A stretch of DNA of 64,000 bases. It comes from Acetobacterium wieringae. GTDB lineage: Bacteria; Bacillota; Clostridia; Eubacteriales; Eubacteriaceae. The position numbers and the translations under genes are program-made. The stretch is taken from the NCBI RefSeq assembly GCF_001766835.1, contig NZ_LKEU01000039.1:62001-126000 (forward strand), written 5' to 3'. Shown one piece after another: positions 8,286 to 16,063 of this stretch (within the stretch, counting starts at the first letter, position 1; each line of letters opens with the position of its first letter). The notes under the pieces were generated by a model. The model was not told the origin of the DNA. It did no database searches and saw only the letters and a program-made list of their open reading frames with translations.

Positions 8286-8711
8286 TTATTTAGTTCCTAA
8301 TAACTTATATAATATATGGTATAGGGTAATTATTTCCTCTTGGGTGATGGGTAAGCATTCTTTAACTTTATCTGGAATCTGACTGGCAGGTTTCTTGAGG
8401 GCTTCGCCTTTTGGGGTGAGTTTAATAATCACGTTTCGCTCGTCATTGGGATCACGGTTTCGTTCAATTAATTCGATTGATTCCAGACGCTTCAATAACG
8501 GAGTCAGGGTTCCCGAATCCAGATAGAGATATTCGCCCATTTTTTTCACATTGATGGTTTTATGTTCCCACAGCACCATCATGGCCAGATATTGGGTATA
8601 GGTCAGTCCGATTTCATCCAGATAGGGTTTATAACGTTTAACCACCTCTTTGGCACTGGCATAAAGCGGAAAACACAATTGGTTTTCCAGTTTCAGTTGA
8701 TCATTGTTCAA
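8286..8711 (-). CDS. ohrR: OhrR-type MarR-family organic peroxide sensor
   Basis: About 141 residues from a TTG at 8711, favoured because AAGGAG lies 8 nt upstream; the open frame begins at 8741. The start LENQLCFPLYA carries the peroxide-sensing N-terminal cysteine of OhrR. The tyrosine-rich stretch (YKPYLDEIGLTYTQYLAMM) and the MGEYLYLDSGTLTPLLKRLE recognition region closely resemble Bacillus OhrR. No second conserved Cys is evident, so it is probably the one-Cys type. It likely represses itself and the glutathione peroxidase just upstream, whose promoter shares its motif. Confidence 0.88.
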   Translation of the reverse strand: MNNDQLKLENQLCFPLYASAKEVVKRYKPYLDEIGLTYTQYLAMMVLWEHKTINVKKMGEYLYLDSGTLTPLLKRLESIELIERNRDPNDERNVIIKLTPKGEALKKPASQIPDKVKECLPITQEEIITLYHILYKLLGTK

Positions 8712-8743
8712 GTCAATCACTCCTTTGAAATAGTATACCAATC

Positions 8744-8772
8744 ATTATACATCACAATTCTGTTGCAGGCAA
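8744..8772 (-). promoter_or_regulatory. ohrR promoter with shared operator motif
   Basis: Minus strand: TTGCCT (8772-8767), 17 nt, TATAAT (8749-8744). The 16-mer AATTGTGATGTATAAT covering the -10 is identical in the gpx promoter, which suggests one regulator for both. Confidence 0.65.
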
Positions 8773-8786
8773 TTTTTCACAGGGGA

Positions 8787-9266
8787 TTATTCGGCTAATA
8801 ATTTTTTGATATCATTCTCAATTTTTTCGGGCACATCGGTTGGCGCAAATCGTTTAACGACCTGGCCATGTTTATTTACCAGAAATTTTGTGAAATTCCA
8901 TTTTATATTGGAACCCAACATTCCTCCCTGCTCCTTTTTTAGGAAATTGAACAGCGGATCGGCGTTATCGCCATTAACATCAATTTTATGAAAAATTTTA
9001 AACGTGACACCAAATCGGGTTTCGCAAAAACTCTTTATTTCGTCATCAGAACCGGGGGCCTGATTGGCAAACTGATTACAGGGAAAATCAAGAATCTCAA
9101 AGCCCTGATCCTTATAAGTATCGTATAGCTCCTGAAGTCCGGCGTATTGTGGGGTTAGACCACAACCAGTGGCGGTATTGACAATCAATAACACCTTACC
9201 CTGATATTCTTTCATGGAAACATCCTGGCCAGTGGCGTCTTTTACGGTAAAATCATATATGTTCAT
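8787..9266 (-). CDS. Glutathione-peroxidase-family thiol peroxidase (cysteine type)
   Basis: 159 residues. It has the peroxidatic Cys in [12 protein letters not shown], the Gln-containing strand, the second Cys in FPCNQF and the Trp-Asn of WNFTKFLV. A Cys codon (TGC) stands where some homologues use selenocysteine. Proteins of this kind in anaerobes normally use thioredoxin as reductant and remove hydroperoxides. ATG with AAAGGAG upstream. It lies directly before ohrR on the same strand, with its own promoter. Confidence 0.92.
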   Translation of the reverse strand: MNIYDFTVKDATGQDVSMKEYQGKVLLIVNTATGCGLTPQYAGLQELYDTYKDQGFEILDFPCNQFANQAPGSDDEIKSFCETRFGVTFKIFHKIDVNGDNADPLFNFLKKEQGGMLGSNIKWNFTKFLVNKHGQVVKRFAPTDVPEKIENDIKKLLAE

Positions 9267-9303
9267 GATCGTTCTCCTTTGCGTTATTACATTGTATGCA
9301 ATT

Positions 9304-9331
9304 ATTATACATCACAATTTAATGTCGTCAA
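9304..9331 (-). promoter_or_regulatory. Promoter of the glutathione peroxidase gene
   Basis: Minus strand: TTGACG (9331-9326), 16 nt, TATAAT (9309-9304). It contains the same 16-mer AATTGTGATGTATAAT as the ohrR promoter, followed by ATTG in both. Probable OhrR operator. Confidence 0.65.
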
Positions 9332-9413
9332 GTGTTTTTTGCGAAGCTTTAGTACGATTTAAACATTGAATGCATAACTCAAATAAATTGAACCGTTACA
9401 GAATAAAACCTGC

Positions 9414-10700
9414 TCAAACTGGCTTTATTCCGTTAACCACACTGCGGATATTTCGGAGACTGTTTTTTACTTCTTCAGGAGAACAGACATGGACACTCTG
9501 GGGCAGATAATTTAAAAAATCCCTAAATACAATTACTATTCCAATTTCTCTGACAATCAGTTTTTGGATGCTCTGGTTCATCCGATTGAGTATGATAAAT
9601 TCAACGACTTCTTCATTGACATGATAGCGGATGCACAGGTTTTTTGCACTACCAACTACGCCGTCTCGCAGTACCGAAATACTAGATCGAAGAATGCCAC
9701 CTGTTTCCTGAGGTGAGATCGTAGTAGCAACACCCTTCTTTTGCGGATTGGCGCTTTGATCCAGGATCGTTTCAAGCTGATCAAATGCAATGAACTTTTC
9801 TGAGATGGTGCTTTTTTTTATTTTTTCAAATGCCGGCAGGGTGTGATCGACCCATTGTGCTGATTCTTTTTCAACAAAAGGTATGCATTTTCCCAGAATC
9901 ATCTGGGATTTTTTCTGGTAATAGTCTAAAATTTCAGGATCTTCATAAATAATCGCACTTTCAAAATCCCGGTCAATGGTGATTACCTGCTTTGATGTGA
10001 TAAAATAATTGGGAACAATAATACTGATATCATCATATATTTTGGTTCCTGAGTAGAAATAGTACGGCTCATAATCAATATTTGTGAGACTTTTTAGTAA
10101 TAGAACGGTTTTGAGGATGTCGAGGTTATTTCCCAGTTTTTTCTTATTGACTAAGGGAATAATGTTCTGAATTTTTCCGCAGCGATGATTATGACAACTG
10201 ATCCGCATAATTAACTCATACAAAAAATAGTGTTTGAAATTGATTGACATGATGACATGGGCATCTTCATTCCGCCCCATTTCTTCCATAAAACAACTTC
10301 GGATAATTCCCTCAATTTTTACCTGTCCGTTGATAATCCGAGCTTTTTCTGAAGCTAACTGGGTTTTTACGAGATACTCTTCCGTTTCAATCCACATTTT
10401 CTTCTGATTGGTTTGAGCACTGATTTCGTTATAAAGAGCAAAAATATCATGACTGTTTTTGAGAACTTCGCAATCGTCATACTCATTCTCATAAAGGGCG
10501 TATAATAACTTCTTTTTATCTTTGCTCAGGTTTAAAGCCACCATAATTTTCTGAAGATCCTCTAGATTAAGACGGCGCTTGCCTGACAAGAAATGCTGAA
10601 GGGTGGAGCGATCGACTCCCACTTCTTTAGCAAGTGAAAAAATTGTCATATTTTTTTCTTTTATCATTTCTTTTAACACATTACCGATTTCCTTGCTCAT
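9414..10700 (-). CDS. XRE-type helix-turn-helix regulator with large unknown domain
   Basis: 428 residues from the ATG at 10700, preceded by GAAGGAAAG; the frame is open for 51 more codons with no ribosome binding site. Residues about 1-60 form a lambda-repressor-like HTH (TIFSLAKEVGVDRSTLQHFLSGKRRLNLEDL). The remaining roughly 360 residues show no motif I recognise, no membrane helix and no repeats. This layout is seen in clostridial regulators whose C-terminal half is a ligand or partner domain. Target unknown. It may regulate the neighbouring signalling genes, but nothing in the sequence shows this. Confidence 0.75.
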   Translation of the reverse strand: MSKEIGNVLKEMIKEKNMTIFSLAKEVGVDRSTLQHFLSGKRRLNLEDLQKIMVALNLSKDKKKLLYALYENEYDDCEVLKNSHDIFALYNEISAQTNQKKMWIETEEYLVKTQLASEKARIINGQVKIEGIIRSCFMEEMGRNEDAHVIMSINFKHYFLYELIMRISCHNHRCGKIQNIIPLVNKKKLGNNLDILKTVLLLKSLTNIDYEPYYFYSGTKIYDDISIIVPNYFITSKQVITIDRDFESAIIYEDPEILDYYQKKSQMILGKCIPFVEKESAQWVDHTLPAFEKIKKSTISEKFIAFDQLETILDQSANPQKKGVATTISPQETGGILRSSISVLRDGVVGSAKNLCIRYHVNEEVVEFIILNRMNQSIQKLIVREIGIVIVFRDFLNYLPQSVHVCSPEEVKNSLRNIRSVVNGIKPV

Positions 10701-10996
10701 TCTTTCCTTCGTCTCCTCCTTCAGTTGTGCATTTTGGTGATTTTGGGGTAAGTTTAATTTAATTATTATTTTGCGATCATAACGTTTGCAGATTGATGCT
10801 TTTATTTTAACATTAAGATGCAAAATAATCAATAACAAAGAGCTAATATTCATATAATGATTGACATGCGCTCGCTTCTATCAGATGTTTTTTGAGCGCA
10901 AAAAAGCGCACGTCAGCCAGATGCTGCGTACGCATGATAAAAATTGGTTCAAAATGGTTTAAAGGTAACGCTTTCTGTAAGTGTGTCTGAAGTTTA

Positions 10997-11989
10997 CTAG
11001 ATATAATCGAGTTCTTTCTGTCGTTCCAATTGTCTTTGTGCGGCTTTAATGACCGACTCCGTATTATCTGACTCATCGTACTTGGTATAAAAACCAAAAG
11101 AAACCGAGAGTTTAATGGATTGAACCTTAACTTCGTCAAGACTCTTTTTAAAGCGCTCCAAAGCCCGCTCAACCTTGGCACCTTCGGTTCTGGGCATCAG
11201 AACAACAAATTCGTCACCTTCGTAGCGGGCCACCACATCATCGCCCCGAACGCCATACTTAAGAACCTGAACTGCTTTTCGCATGAGAATATCGCCAACA
11301 GCGTGACCATACTCACTATTGATCTTGGACATGCCATTGATGTTCATAAAAATGATCGATAGTGGGTAGTATTGCTCTTCATCCATTCGTTGCAGCTCTT
11401 TTTCATAGAACTTGCGGTTGTATACACCGGTTAATTGATCATAAAAGGACAAGGATTCCATGTTCTGGTCAAGACTGTTTTTTTCTTTAAGCATCTCCTT
11501 GATGAAACTCCGGTGCTCGGTGACATCCTGCATAAAGCAGAGGATCCCGATAATCTCACCATTGCTATTTTTGATTGGTGCCCAATGATTTTTACCAACA
11601 ATGACATTCCCACTATCACCCTCATACTCTTCAAGGGACGAAAACTGTTCACCAGCCAGCACTCGATCAAAAAATCCCCGTAGATTATCCCGTTCCTCAT
11701 TACTGTTAATGATATCCAAAATACGGGTTCCAATTGCAATGTCGGCCCCCCATTGATCTTTTGCCATTTCTTTATGGCGATTATTAAAGCTTAAATACCG
11801 ATAGTCCCGATCCAGACCAAAAACAAGAAACTCATGGGTGGTTTCAAGCATGGTTTTTAGCAGGCTATTTGCCAACTCCAACTTCTCAGTCAAAGCTAGC
11901 ACGGCTTCTTCAAATGACTGTTCTTCAAGTTTTTTTCGGTTATCTTCATTGATGGTCTCAATATTTACGACACTCATATTTTTACTCAC
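10997..11989 (-). CDS. PAS protein with degenerate GGDEF domain
   Basis: 330 residues. A short N-terminal helix leads to a PAS domain (about 45-165), a linker, and a GGDEF-fold domain (about 180-330) with LTGVYNRKFY. The signature reads YEGDEF, so the first Gly is Glu. The metal-binding DxD strand reads MNINGM, with Asn for the first Asp. Diguanylate cyclase activity is therefore doubtful; it may bind nucleotide as a receptor. GTG start at 11989, with GGAGG about 10 nt upstream; an ATG at 11977 is less well placed. No membrane segment. Confidence 0.8.
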   Translation of the reverse strand: MSKNMSVVNIETINEDNRKKLEEQSFEEAVLALTEKLELANSLLKTMLETTHEFLVFGLDRDYRYLSFNNRHKEMAKDQWGADIAIGTRILDIINSNEERDNLRGFFDRVLAGEQFSSLEEYEGDSGNVIVGKNHWAPIKNSNGEIIGILCFMQDVTEHRSFIKEMLKEKNSLDQNMESLSFYDQLTGVYNRKFYEKELQRMDEEQYYPLSIIFMNINGMSKINSEYGHAVGDILMRKAVQVLKYGVRGDDVVARYEGDEFVVLMPRTEGAKVERALERFKKSLDEVKVQSIKLSVSFGFYTKYDESDNTESVIKAAQRQLERQKELDYI

Positions 11990-12033
11990 TAAGCCTCAAC
12001 CTCCAAAATTATTTAAATCTTAGATTTAATTAA

Positions 12034-12060
12034 AATATTCCTGTATTATTCAGGAATATT
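12034..12060. repeat. Perfect inverted repeat between two signalling genes
   Basis: AATATTCCTG-7 nt-CAGGAATATT. It may terminate the LRR-protein gene (stop at 12188) or act as an operator for the PAS-GGDEF gene. The T-run is weak in both directions. Confidence 0.45.
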
Positions 12061-12187
12061 TATATATTGTAACATTTCCAACGTTAAGATTCTACTTTTT
12101 TTGCCTATAATTTTTGCATCATCATTATTTATAAGGCAACCTGGCTGAGGGTATCCTGTAATTTTTTATCCTTGCCAATGCGATCGT

Positions 12188-14071
12188 CTAAAGTTTAACC
12201 CCGTCTGGAAATCCGACTGAAAAGCCGGGTTGTTTAAGAATTTTCTGATTAGAGACGTCAATTTTCTCCAGTGCGTTACAGCCATAAAAGGCATATTCCC
12301 CGAGGGTTTCCAATTCATCAGGCAGATGAATTATGGTCAGATTGTCGCAGCCATAAAAACAACTGATGCCAATATGCTTTAACTGATTTGGTAGGATCAT
12401 TTCACTGATTAAGACGCAATCTTTAAAGACATGACTGCCCAATGTTTCCAGTTGACTATTTTCAAGAAATGCAACGGATTGAAGGCGCTGGCAGCCAAGA
12501 AATACCGCTTCTTCAATTTCAATTACGGCATCAGGAATGACCAGTTGTATTAATGAGCGGCAGCCTTCAAACGCAGAGGTGCCAATCTTTTCCAGAACTC
12601 TGGCACTGTCTAAATTAATGCTATTTAACGATTCGCAGCCGTAGAAGGCAAAATCTTCAATAACTTTCAGGGTGCTGGGGATGGTCACCCGTTCCAACTG
12701 AGTACATTGATAAAACATACTGCGTTTGATGACCTCAACACCCTCGGGAATAACCACTGACTTTAGCTCAGAATCATGGCGATAGCCATGGCTTGCGGCT
12801 GTTTGAAATTCAGCAAAATCTTTAAAAACAAGTTCTTTTGTGCCATCCGCCTGATTAACGAGATCAGCTTCATTGTCAAAGCTGAGACCTGGATTTTTTT
12901 GAAAAAATGGCTTCGGTTCAGTTTTTGAGAAAAACCCCATTCCCTTTTCAATTGGTGCCTGCGAGGAGGCTTGGTCGTTAAAGGGATCTGGCTTGGAGTG
13001 ATAATCGGTGGCTATTGATAAGTACTCATCAATTGTTATATCTGGCACAATCTCCGGCTCAAACGGTTTGACACTGGGTTCTGGCTCGACTGTTTCCTGT
13101 TTGACGCTGGCAGGCGTATCTGCTATGGGCTGATCGGAGCCATTAAATTGTTTTAGCACATTTTCTTTTTCTTTGAGGGCCAGGTCTGCCATGAGCATCT
13201 CGTTTTTGAGGTTATCCAATTCTGCCCGTAGCGGTAGTCGTTTTTCAGCGATGGGTTGTTTTACTGCTTGGTTTGCTTCCAGTTCATTTTGGGAGGCAAA
13301 CAATTCGTTCTGGAGAATTTCCAGTTCTTTCTGGGATTGGCGGATTTTCTCTGTCAGTGTTTGAAATTCGTTTTCGGCATCAAAAAGATGCGCCTTCACG
13401 GTATGGAGTTTGCTGCGGGATAAATCGAGATCCTGACGGCTAGTCTCCAACTCCGCTGTGATCTGCGTCAGGGCGGCTTTTTTTAACGAAATTTCACTGT
13501 TAATCGCCATCAGTTCCTGATCAACTGCTGCGTTATTGCCCAATTCAATACTGTTAACAGTTTCTACTGCCGGATTCTGTTCAAAGATGACCAGATAAAA
13601 ATCTTCTTTCTGGGCCGGGGAGCTTTCTTTTAAGAGCGGCAACACCCGAATGATAAGCCCCTCGGTAGCCTTTTTCCGTCTGACTGCAATGATCGGAGAA
13701 TCAACCGCTAAGCGACGGGTGATAGCCTGGTAGAGCGTTTTATTCAAATCACGACGGAATTTTTTACGGGCCATTTTTAAAATGTTATTGACCCCGGCAT
13801 AACCCTGCGTCGGCTCTAAAAATAACCCGGTATGACCGTGAACATAGCGAATCGTTCCCAACTGATCCACCAGCACCGCCACCGGGGCATAGGTTTTTAA
13901 AAGTGCTTCTCTGGTCAGTTCCATAACGGTTTGCTCGGCTGACCGAACTCTGCGGGTAATGGTGAAAAAGCACGGCCATTCCAGGGCTCCTATTTCAGAT
14001 AAAACACGATCTTTAATCCGGTATTTTTTTTTCGCCTGCATTCCTGCAGTTACTTTATTTAGTTGTTCCAT
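12188..14071 (-). CDS. PAS, coiled-coil and leucine-rich-repeat protein of chemotaxis locus 1
   Basis: 627 residues from the ATG at 14071, preceded by AGGAGG. Residues about 45-170 resemble the PAS domain that follows CheR in CheB-CheR-PAS fusion proteins (VLVDQLGTIRYVHGHTGLFLEPTQGYAG). Residues about 190-310 are predicted coiled coil rich in Leu, Glu, Gln and Lys. An acidic, proline-rich linker follows. Residues about 425-620 hold roughly eight BspA/LRR_5-type repeats of about 23 residues (IPEGVEVIKRSMFYQCTQLE, IPSTLKVIEDFAFYGCESLN). No signal peptide is seen, so the repeats are probably cytoplasmic, which is unusual for this repeat type. It lies 50 nt after cheR. Function unknown; a scaffold is my guess. 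Confidence 0.8.
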   Translation of the reverse strand: MEQLNKVTAGMQAKKKYRIKDRVLSEIGALEWPCFFTITRRVRSAEQTVMELTREALLKTYAPVAVLVDQLGTIRYVHGHTGLFLEPTQGYAGVNNILKMARKKFRRDLNKTLYQAITRRLAVDSPIIAVRRKKATEGLIIRVLPLLKESSPAQKEDFYLVIFEQNPAVETVNSIELGNNAAVDQELMAINSEISLKKAALTQITAELETSRQDLDLSRSKLHTVKAHLFDAENEFQTLTEKIRQSQKELEILQNELFASQNELEANQAVKQPIAEKRLPLRAELDNLKNEMLMADLALKEKENVLKQFNGSDQPIADTPASVKQETVEPEPSVKPFEPEIVPDITIDEYLSIATDYHSKPDPFNDQASSQAPIEKGMGFFSKTEPKPFFQKNPGLSFDNEADLVNQADGTKELVFKDFAEFQTAASHGYRHDSELKSVVIPEGVEVIKRSMFYQCTQLERVTIPSTLKVIEDFAFYGCESLNSINLDSARVLEKIGTSAFEGCRSLIQLVIPDAVIEIEEAVFLGCQRLQSVAFLENSQLETLGSHVFKDCVLISEMILPNQLKHIGISCFYGCDNLTIIHLPDELETLGEYAFYGCNALEKIDVSNQKILKQPGFSVGFPDGVKL

Positions 14072-14121
14072 AACCGATCCTCCTCTACTTTTTGCGTTTG
14101 TTCCAGGTGGTGATGGCAAAA

Positions 14122-14949
14122 TTAACAGGGCTTGCGATACACCGCTGGCATAATGAATTTAAAATTGGTCTGTTTCAGATTAAGTGACTCGGCATGACCA
14201 ATAAAGAGATAGCCTCCGGGCTCCATATAATTGTACATCTTTTCGACTAAACGGTCTTTGGTTGCCTGATCAAAGTATATCATCACATTACGACAGAAGA
14301 TAACATCAAACTTTTTCTTAAAAACAAAAGTAGGCGTCATCAGATTGAAACGACGGTAAATCACTTCATTCTTGATCGCATCCACAATCATCATGTGGTT
14401 GCTGTCATAACTCTGAAAATACTTTAATTTCCAGTTAGGCGGGAGTACCTGTACCCGATCTTTTTCATAAATGCCTTTTTTAGCGGTATCCAGAACCTTG
14501 TTGGAGATATCGGTTGCCAACAGTTTTTTGTCCCAAAGATGGGCCTCAGTTCCGAAAAATTCGGCCATGATCATCGCCAGCGTATACGGCTCCTCACCAG
14601 TGGAACTGGCGGCGCACCACAGCCGGATATCACGGTTATTTTCGGCTTCTTTTTTTTTCTTGAGATAAGGTAACACGGTATTCTTAAAGAACTCAAAGTG
14701 CTCCGGCTCCCGCATAAAAAATGTATGGTTGGTGGAAACCTTATCAATGAGCACCGAACTGGCTTCTCCGGTTTTATCAGAGATTAAATAATGATAATAG
14801 TCGGTAAAGCTATCAAAGCCCAACTCCACCAGTAGCTTGTGAAGCCGCCCCATCAGTAGAAGTTGTTTTTCTTTTTTTAACTCAATACCATACTCACTGT
14901 GAATATATTCCGTTAACATGGCAAATTCTTTTTCGGTGATTTGAATCAT
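14122..14949 (-). CDS. cheR: CheR methyltransferase of locus 1
   Basis: 275 residues. It would transfer methyl groups from S-adenosylmethionine to receptor glutamates. The N-terminal helical domain (1-85) is followed by the SAM domain with WCAASSTGEEPYTLA, the acidic LLATDIS and the FCRNVMIYFD catalytic-region motif. No CheB gene follows; instead the PAS/LRR gene does. TPR and receptor-binding extensions are absent. It is on the same strand as cheA, cheW and mcp but separated from them by the hybrid kinase genes and a hemerythrin gene on the other strand. Confidence 0.93.
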   Translation of the reverse strand: MIQITEKEFAMLTEYIHSEYGIELKKEKQLLLMGRLHKLLVELGFDSFTDYYHYLISDKTGEASSVLIDKVSTNHTFFMREPEHFEFFKNTVLPYLKKKKEAENNRDIRLWCAASSTGEEPYTLAMIMAEFFGTEAHLWDKKLLATDISNKVLDTAKKGIYEKDRVQVLPPNWKLKYFQSYDSNHMMIVDAIKNEVIYRRFNLMTPTFVFKKKFDVIFCRNVMIYFDQATKDRLVEKMYNYMEPGGYLFIGHAESLNLKQTNFKFIMPAVYRKPC

Positions 14950-15121
14950 TTTTCCACATCCTCAATCCTGTTATCCGCATTCACCCGTCGTCTGACGATG
15001 CCCAACAACGGCAAATACTTAGACTAGTTTAACTCAGACCGGAGCTCTTGTAAATACTGAATTTTGCCGGTGTTGCTGATGTTTTTTCGGAATTTATCAT
15101 CTTCTTCAGTAAATAATTTTC

Positions 15122-15150
15122 TTGTCAATCTGATTAAAAAAGGCTATACT
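15122..15150 (+). promoter_or_regulatory. Promoter of the hemerythrin gene
   Basis: TTGTCA (15122-15127), 17-nt spacer, TATACT (15145-15150), 32 nt before the ATG at 15183. Confidence 0.7.
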
Positions 15151-15182
15151 GGAATAAATCTAATTTAGAATGGAGAATGAAT

Positions 15183-15584
15183 ATGGCAATCGTATGGACA
15201 CCAGCTCTGTCAGTGGGCGTAGACAACATTGATTCACAGCATAAAATCTGGTTTGAAAAAGCAGATCAACTTTTTGAAGCCGGCAAGACCGGAAAATCCA
15301 AGGAAGTTATTGCGCAAATGTTTGATTTTCTTGACGATTATACCAAGCAGCATTTTAAAGATGAAGAAGCTTACATGGCCAAAATAAACTATCCCGAAAT
15401 TGAAGAACAAAAAAAATTACACAAGGCGTTTATTGAAGAGCTGGCCAAACTAAAAAAAGATTATCAGGAATCCGGCGGAAATATCACCCTGATTATTAAC
15501 GCCAATCAGATGATTGTAAATTGGCTGACCAAGCATATATCAAACGTTGATAAAAAAATTGGCACCTACGCCAAAACTCTATAA
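15183..15584 (+). CDS. Bacteriohemerythrin
   Basis: 133 residues; ATG at 15183 chosen because GGAG is 7 nt upstream (an ATG at 15177 is too close). The di-iron ligands fit the family: His in DSQHKIW, HFKDEE with His and Glu, H in LHKAF, and the C-terminal HISNVD with His and Asp. It binds O2 reversibly, in storage, sensing or scavenging. It is the only plus-strand gene within a long minus-strand signalling locus, with its own promoter and terminator. This suggests independent control, and perhaps O2 delivery to or protection of the signalling system (inference). Confidence 0.92.
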   Translation: MAIVWTPALSVGVDNIDSQHKIWFEKADQLFEAGKTGKSKEVIAQMFDFLDDYTKQHFKDEEAYMAKINYPEIEEQKKLHKAFIEELAKLKKDYQESGGNITLIINANQMIVNWLTKHISNVDKKIGTYAKTL

Positions 15585-15591
15585 ATCATCA

Positions 15592-15624
15592 AACCGCAGT
15601 CGCTGGCGATTGCGGTTTTTTTTC
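15592..15624 (+). terminator. Terminator of the hemerythrin gene
   Basis: AACCGCA-G-TCGC / GCGA-T-TGCGGTT stem followed by eight or more T. Confidence 0.85.
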
Positions 15625-15666
15625 TGATTAAGTAGTGCAAACAGTTCTCCAACGGGATAAGACCAT

Positions 15667-16062
15667 TTAAATAAATCCGATTTTCCCCAATACTGCTGTC
15701 AGTTTTTTCATGTCAAGGGGTTTTGATGCATAGGCATTGCAGTTATAATCAAAGGCTGACTGAACCACCGGGGTTTCTCCCAGAACGGTGGTCATGATTA
15801 TTTTGCAGGCTTCGTTTTCCGGGATGCCTTGCTGACGTTCCAGATCCCTGATGGTTTTTAAAACCTGGATGCCATCAATTTTTGGCATCATCACATCCAG
15901 ACAGATCAGATCATAGGGGTGGCCATCCTGACTGGCCAGGAGATAGGCATCGATGGCTTCCAGTCCATCCACCACCATATCGCAGTCGCCATAGCGGCTT
16001 AAAAATTTGGCCAAGAATTTGCGACTGACCATGTCGTCTTCCACAATTAAAATTCGTTTCAT
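15667..16062 (-). CDS. Single-domain response regulator
   Basis: 131 residues from the ATG at 16062, with GGGAG upstream; the frame extends to 16164 but overlaps the kinase gene. A complete receiver domain: acidic pair in VEDD, phosphoacceptor Asp in LICLDVMMPK, Thr in IMTTVLG and Lys in ASKPLDMKK. There is no output domain. It starts one base after the stop of the hybrid kinase, so kinase and receiver are surely cotranslated. It is probably the diffusible target of that kinase's phosphorelay. Confidence 0.88.
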   Translation of the reverse strand: MKRILIVEDDMVSRKFLAKFLSRYGDCDMVVDGLEAIDAYLLASQDGHPYDLICLDVMMPKIDGIQVLKTIRDLERQQGIPENEACKIIMTTVLGETPVVQSAFDYNCNAYASKPLDMKKLTAVLGKIGFI

Positions 16063-16063
16063 T

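Noticed and set aside
8787..9266. Possible selenoprotein glutathione peroxidase
   Set aside because: The active codon is TGC (Cys), not TGA, so no selenocysteine is needed.
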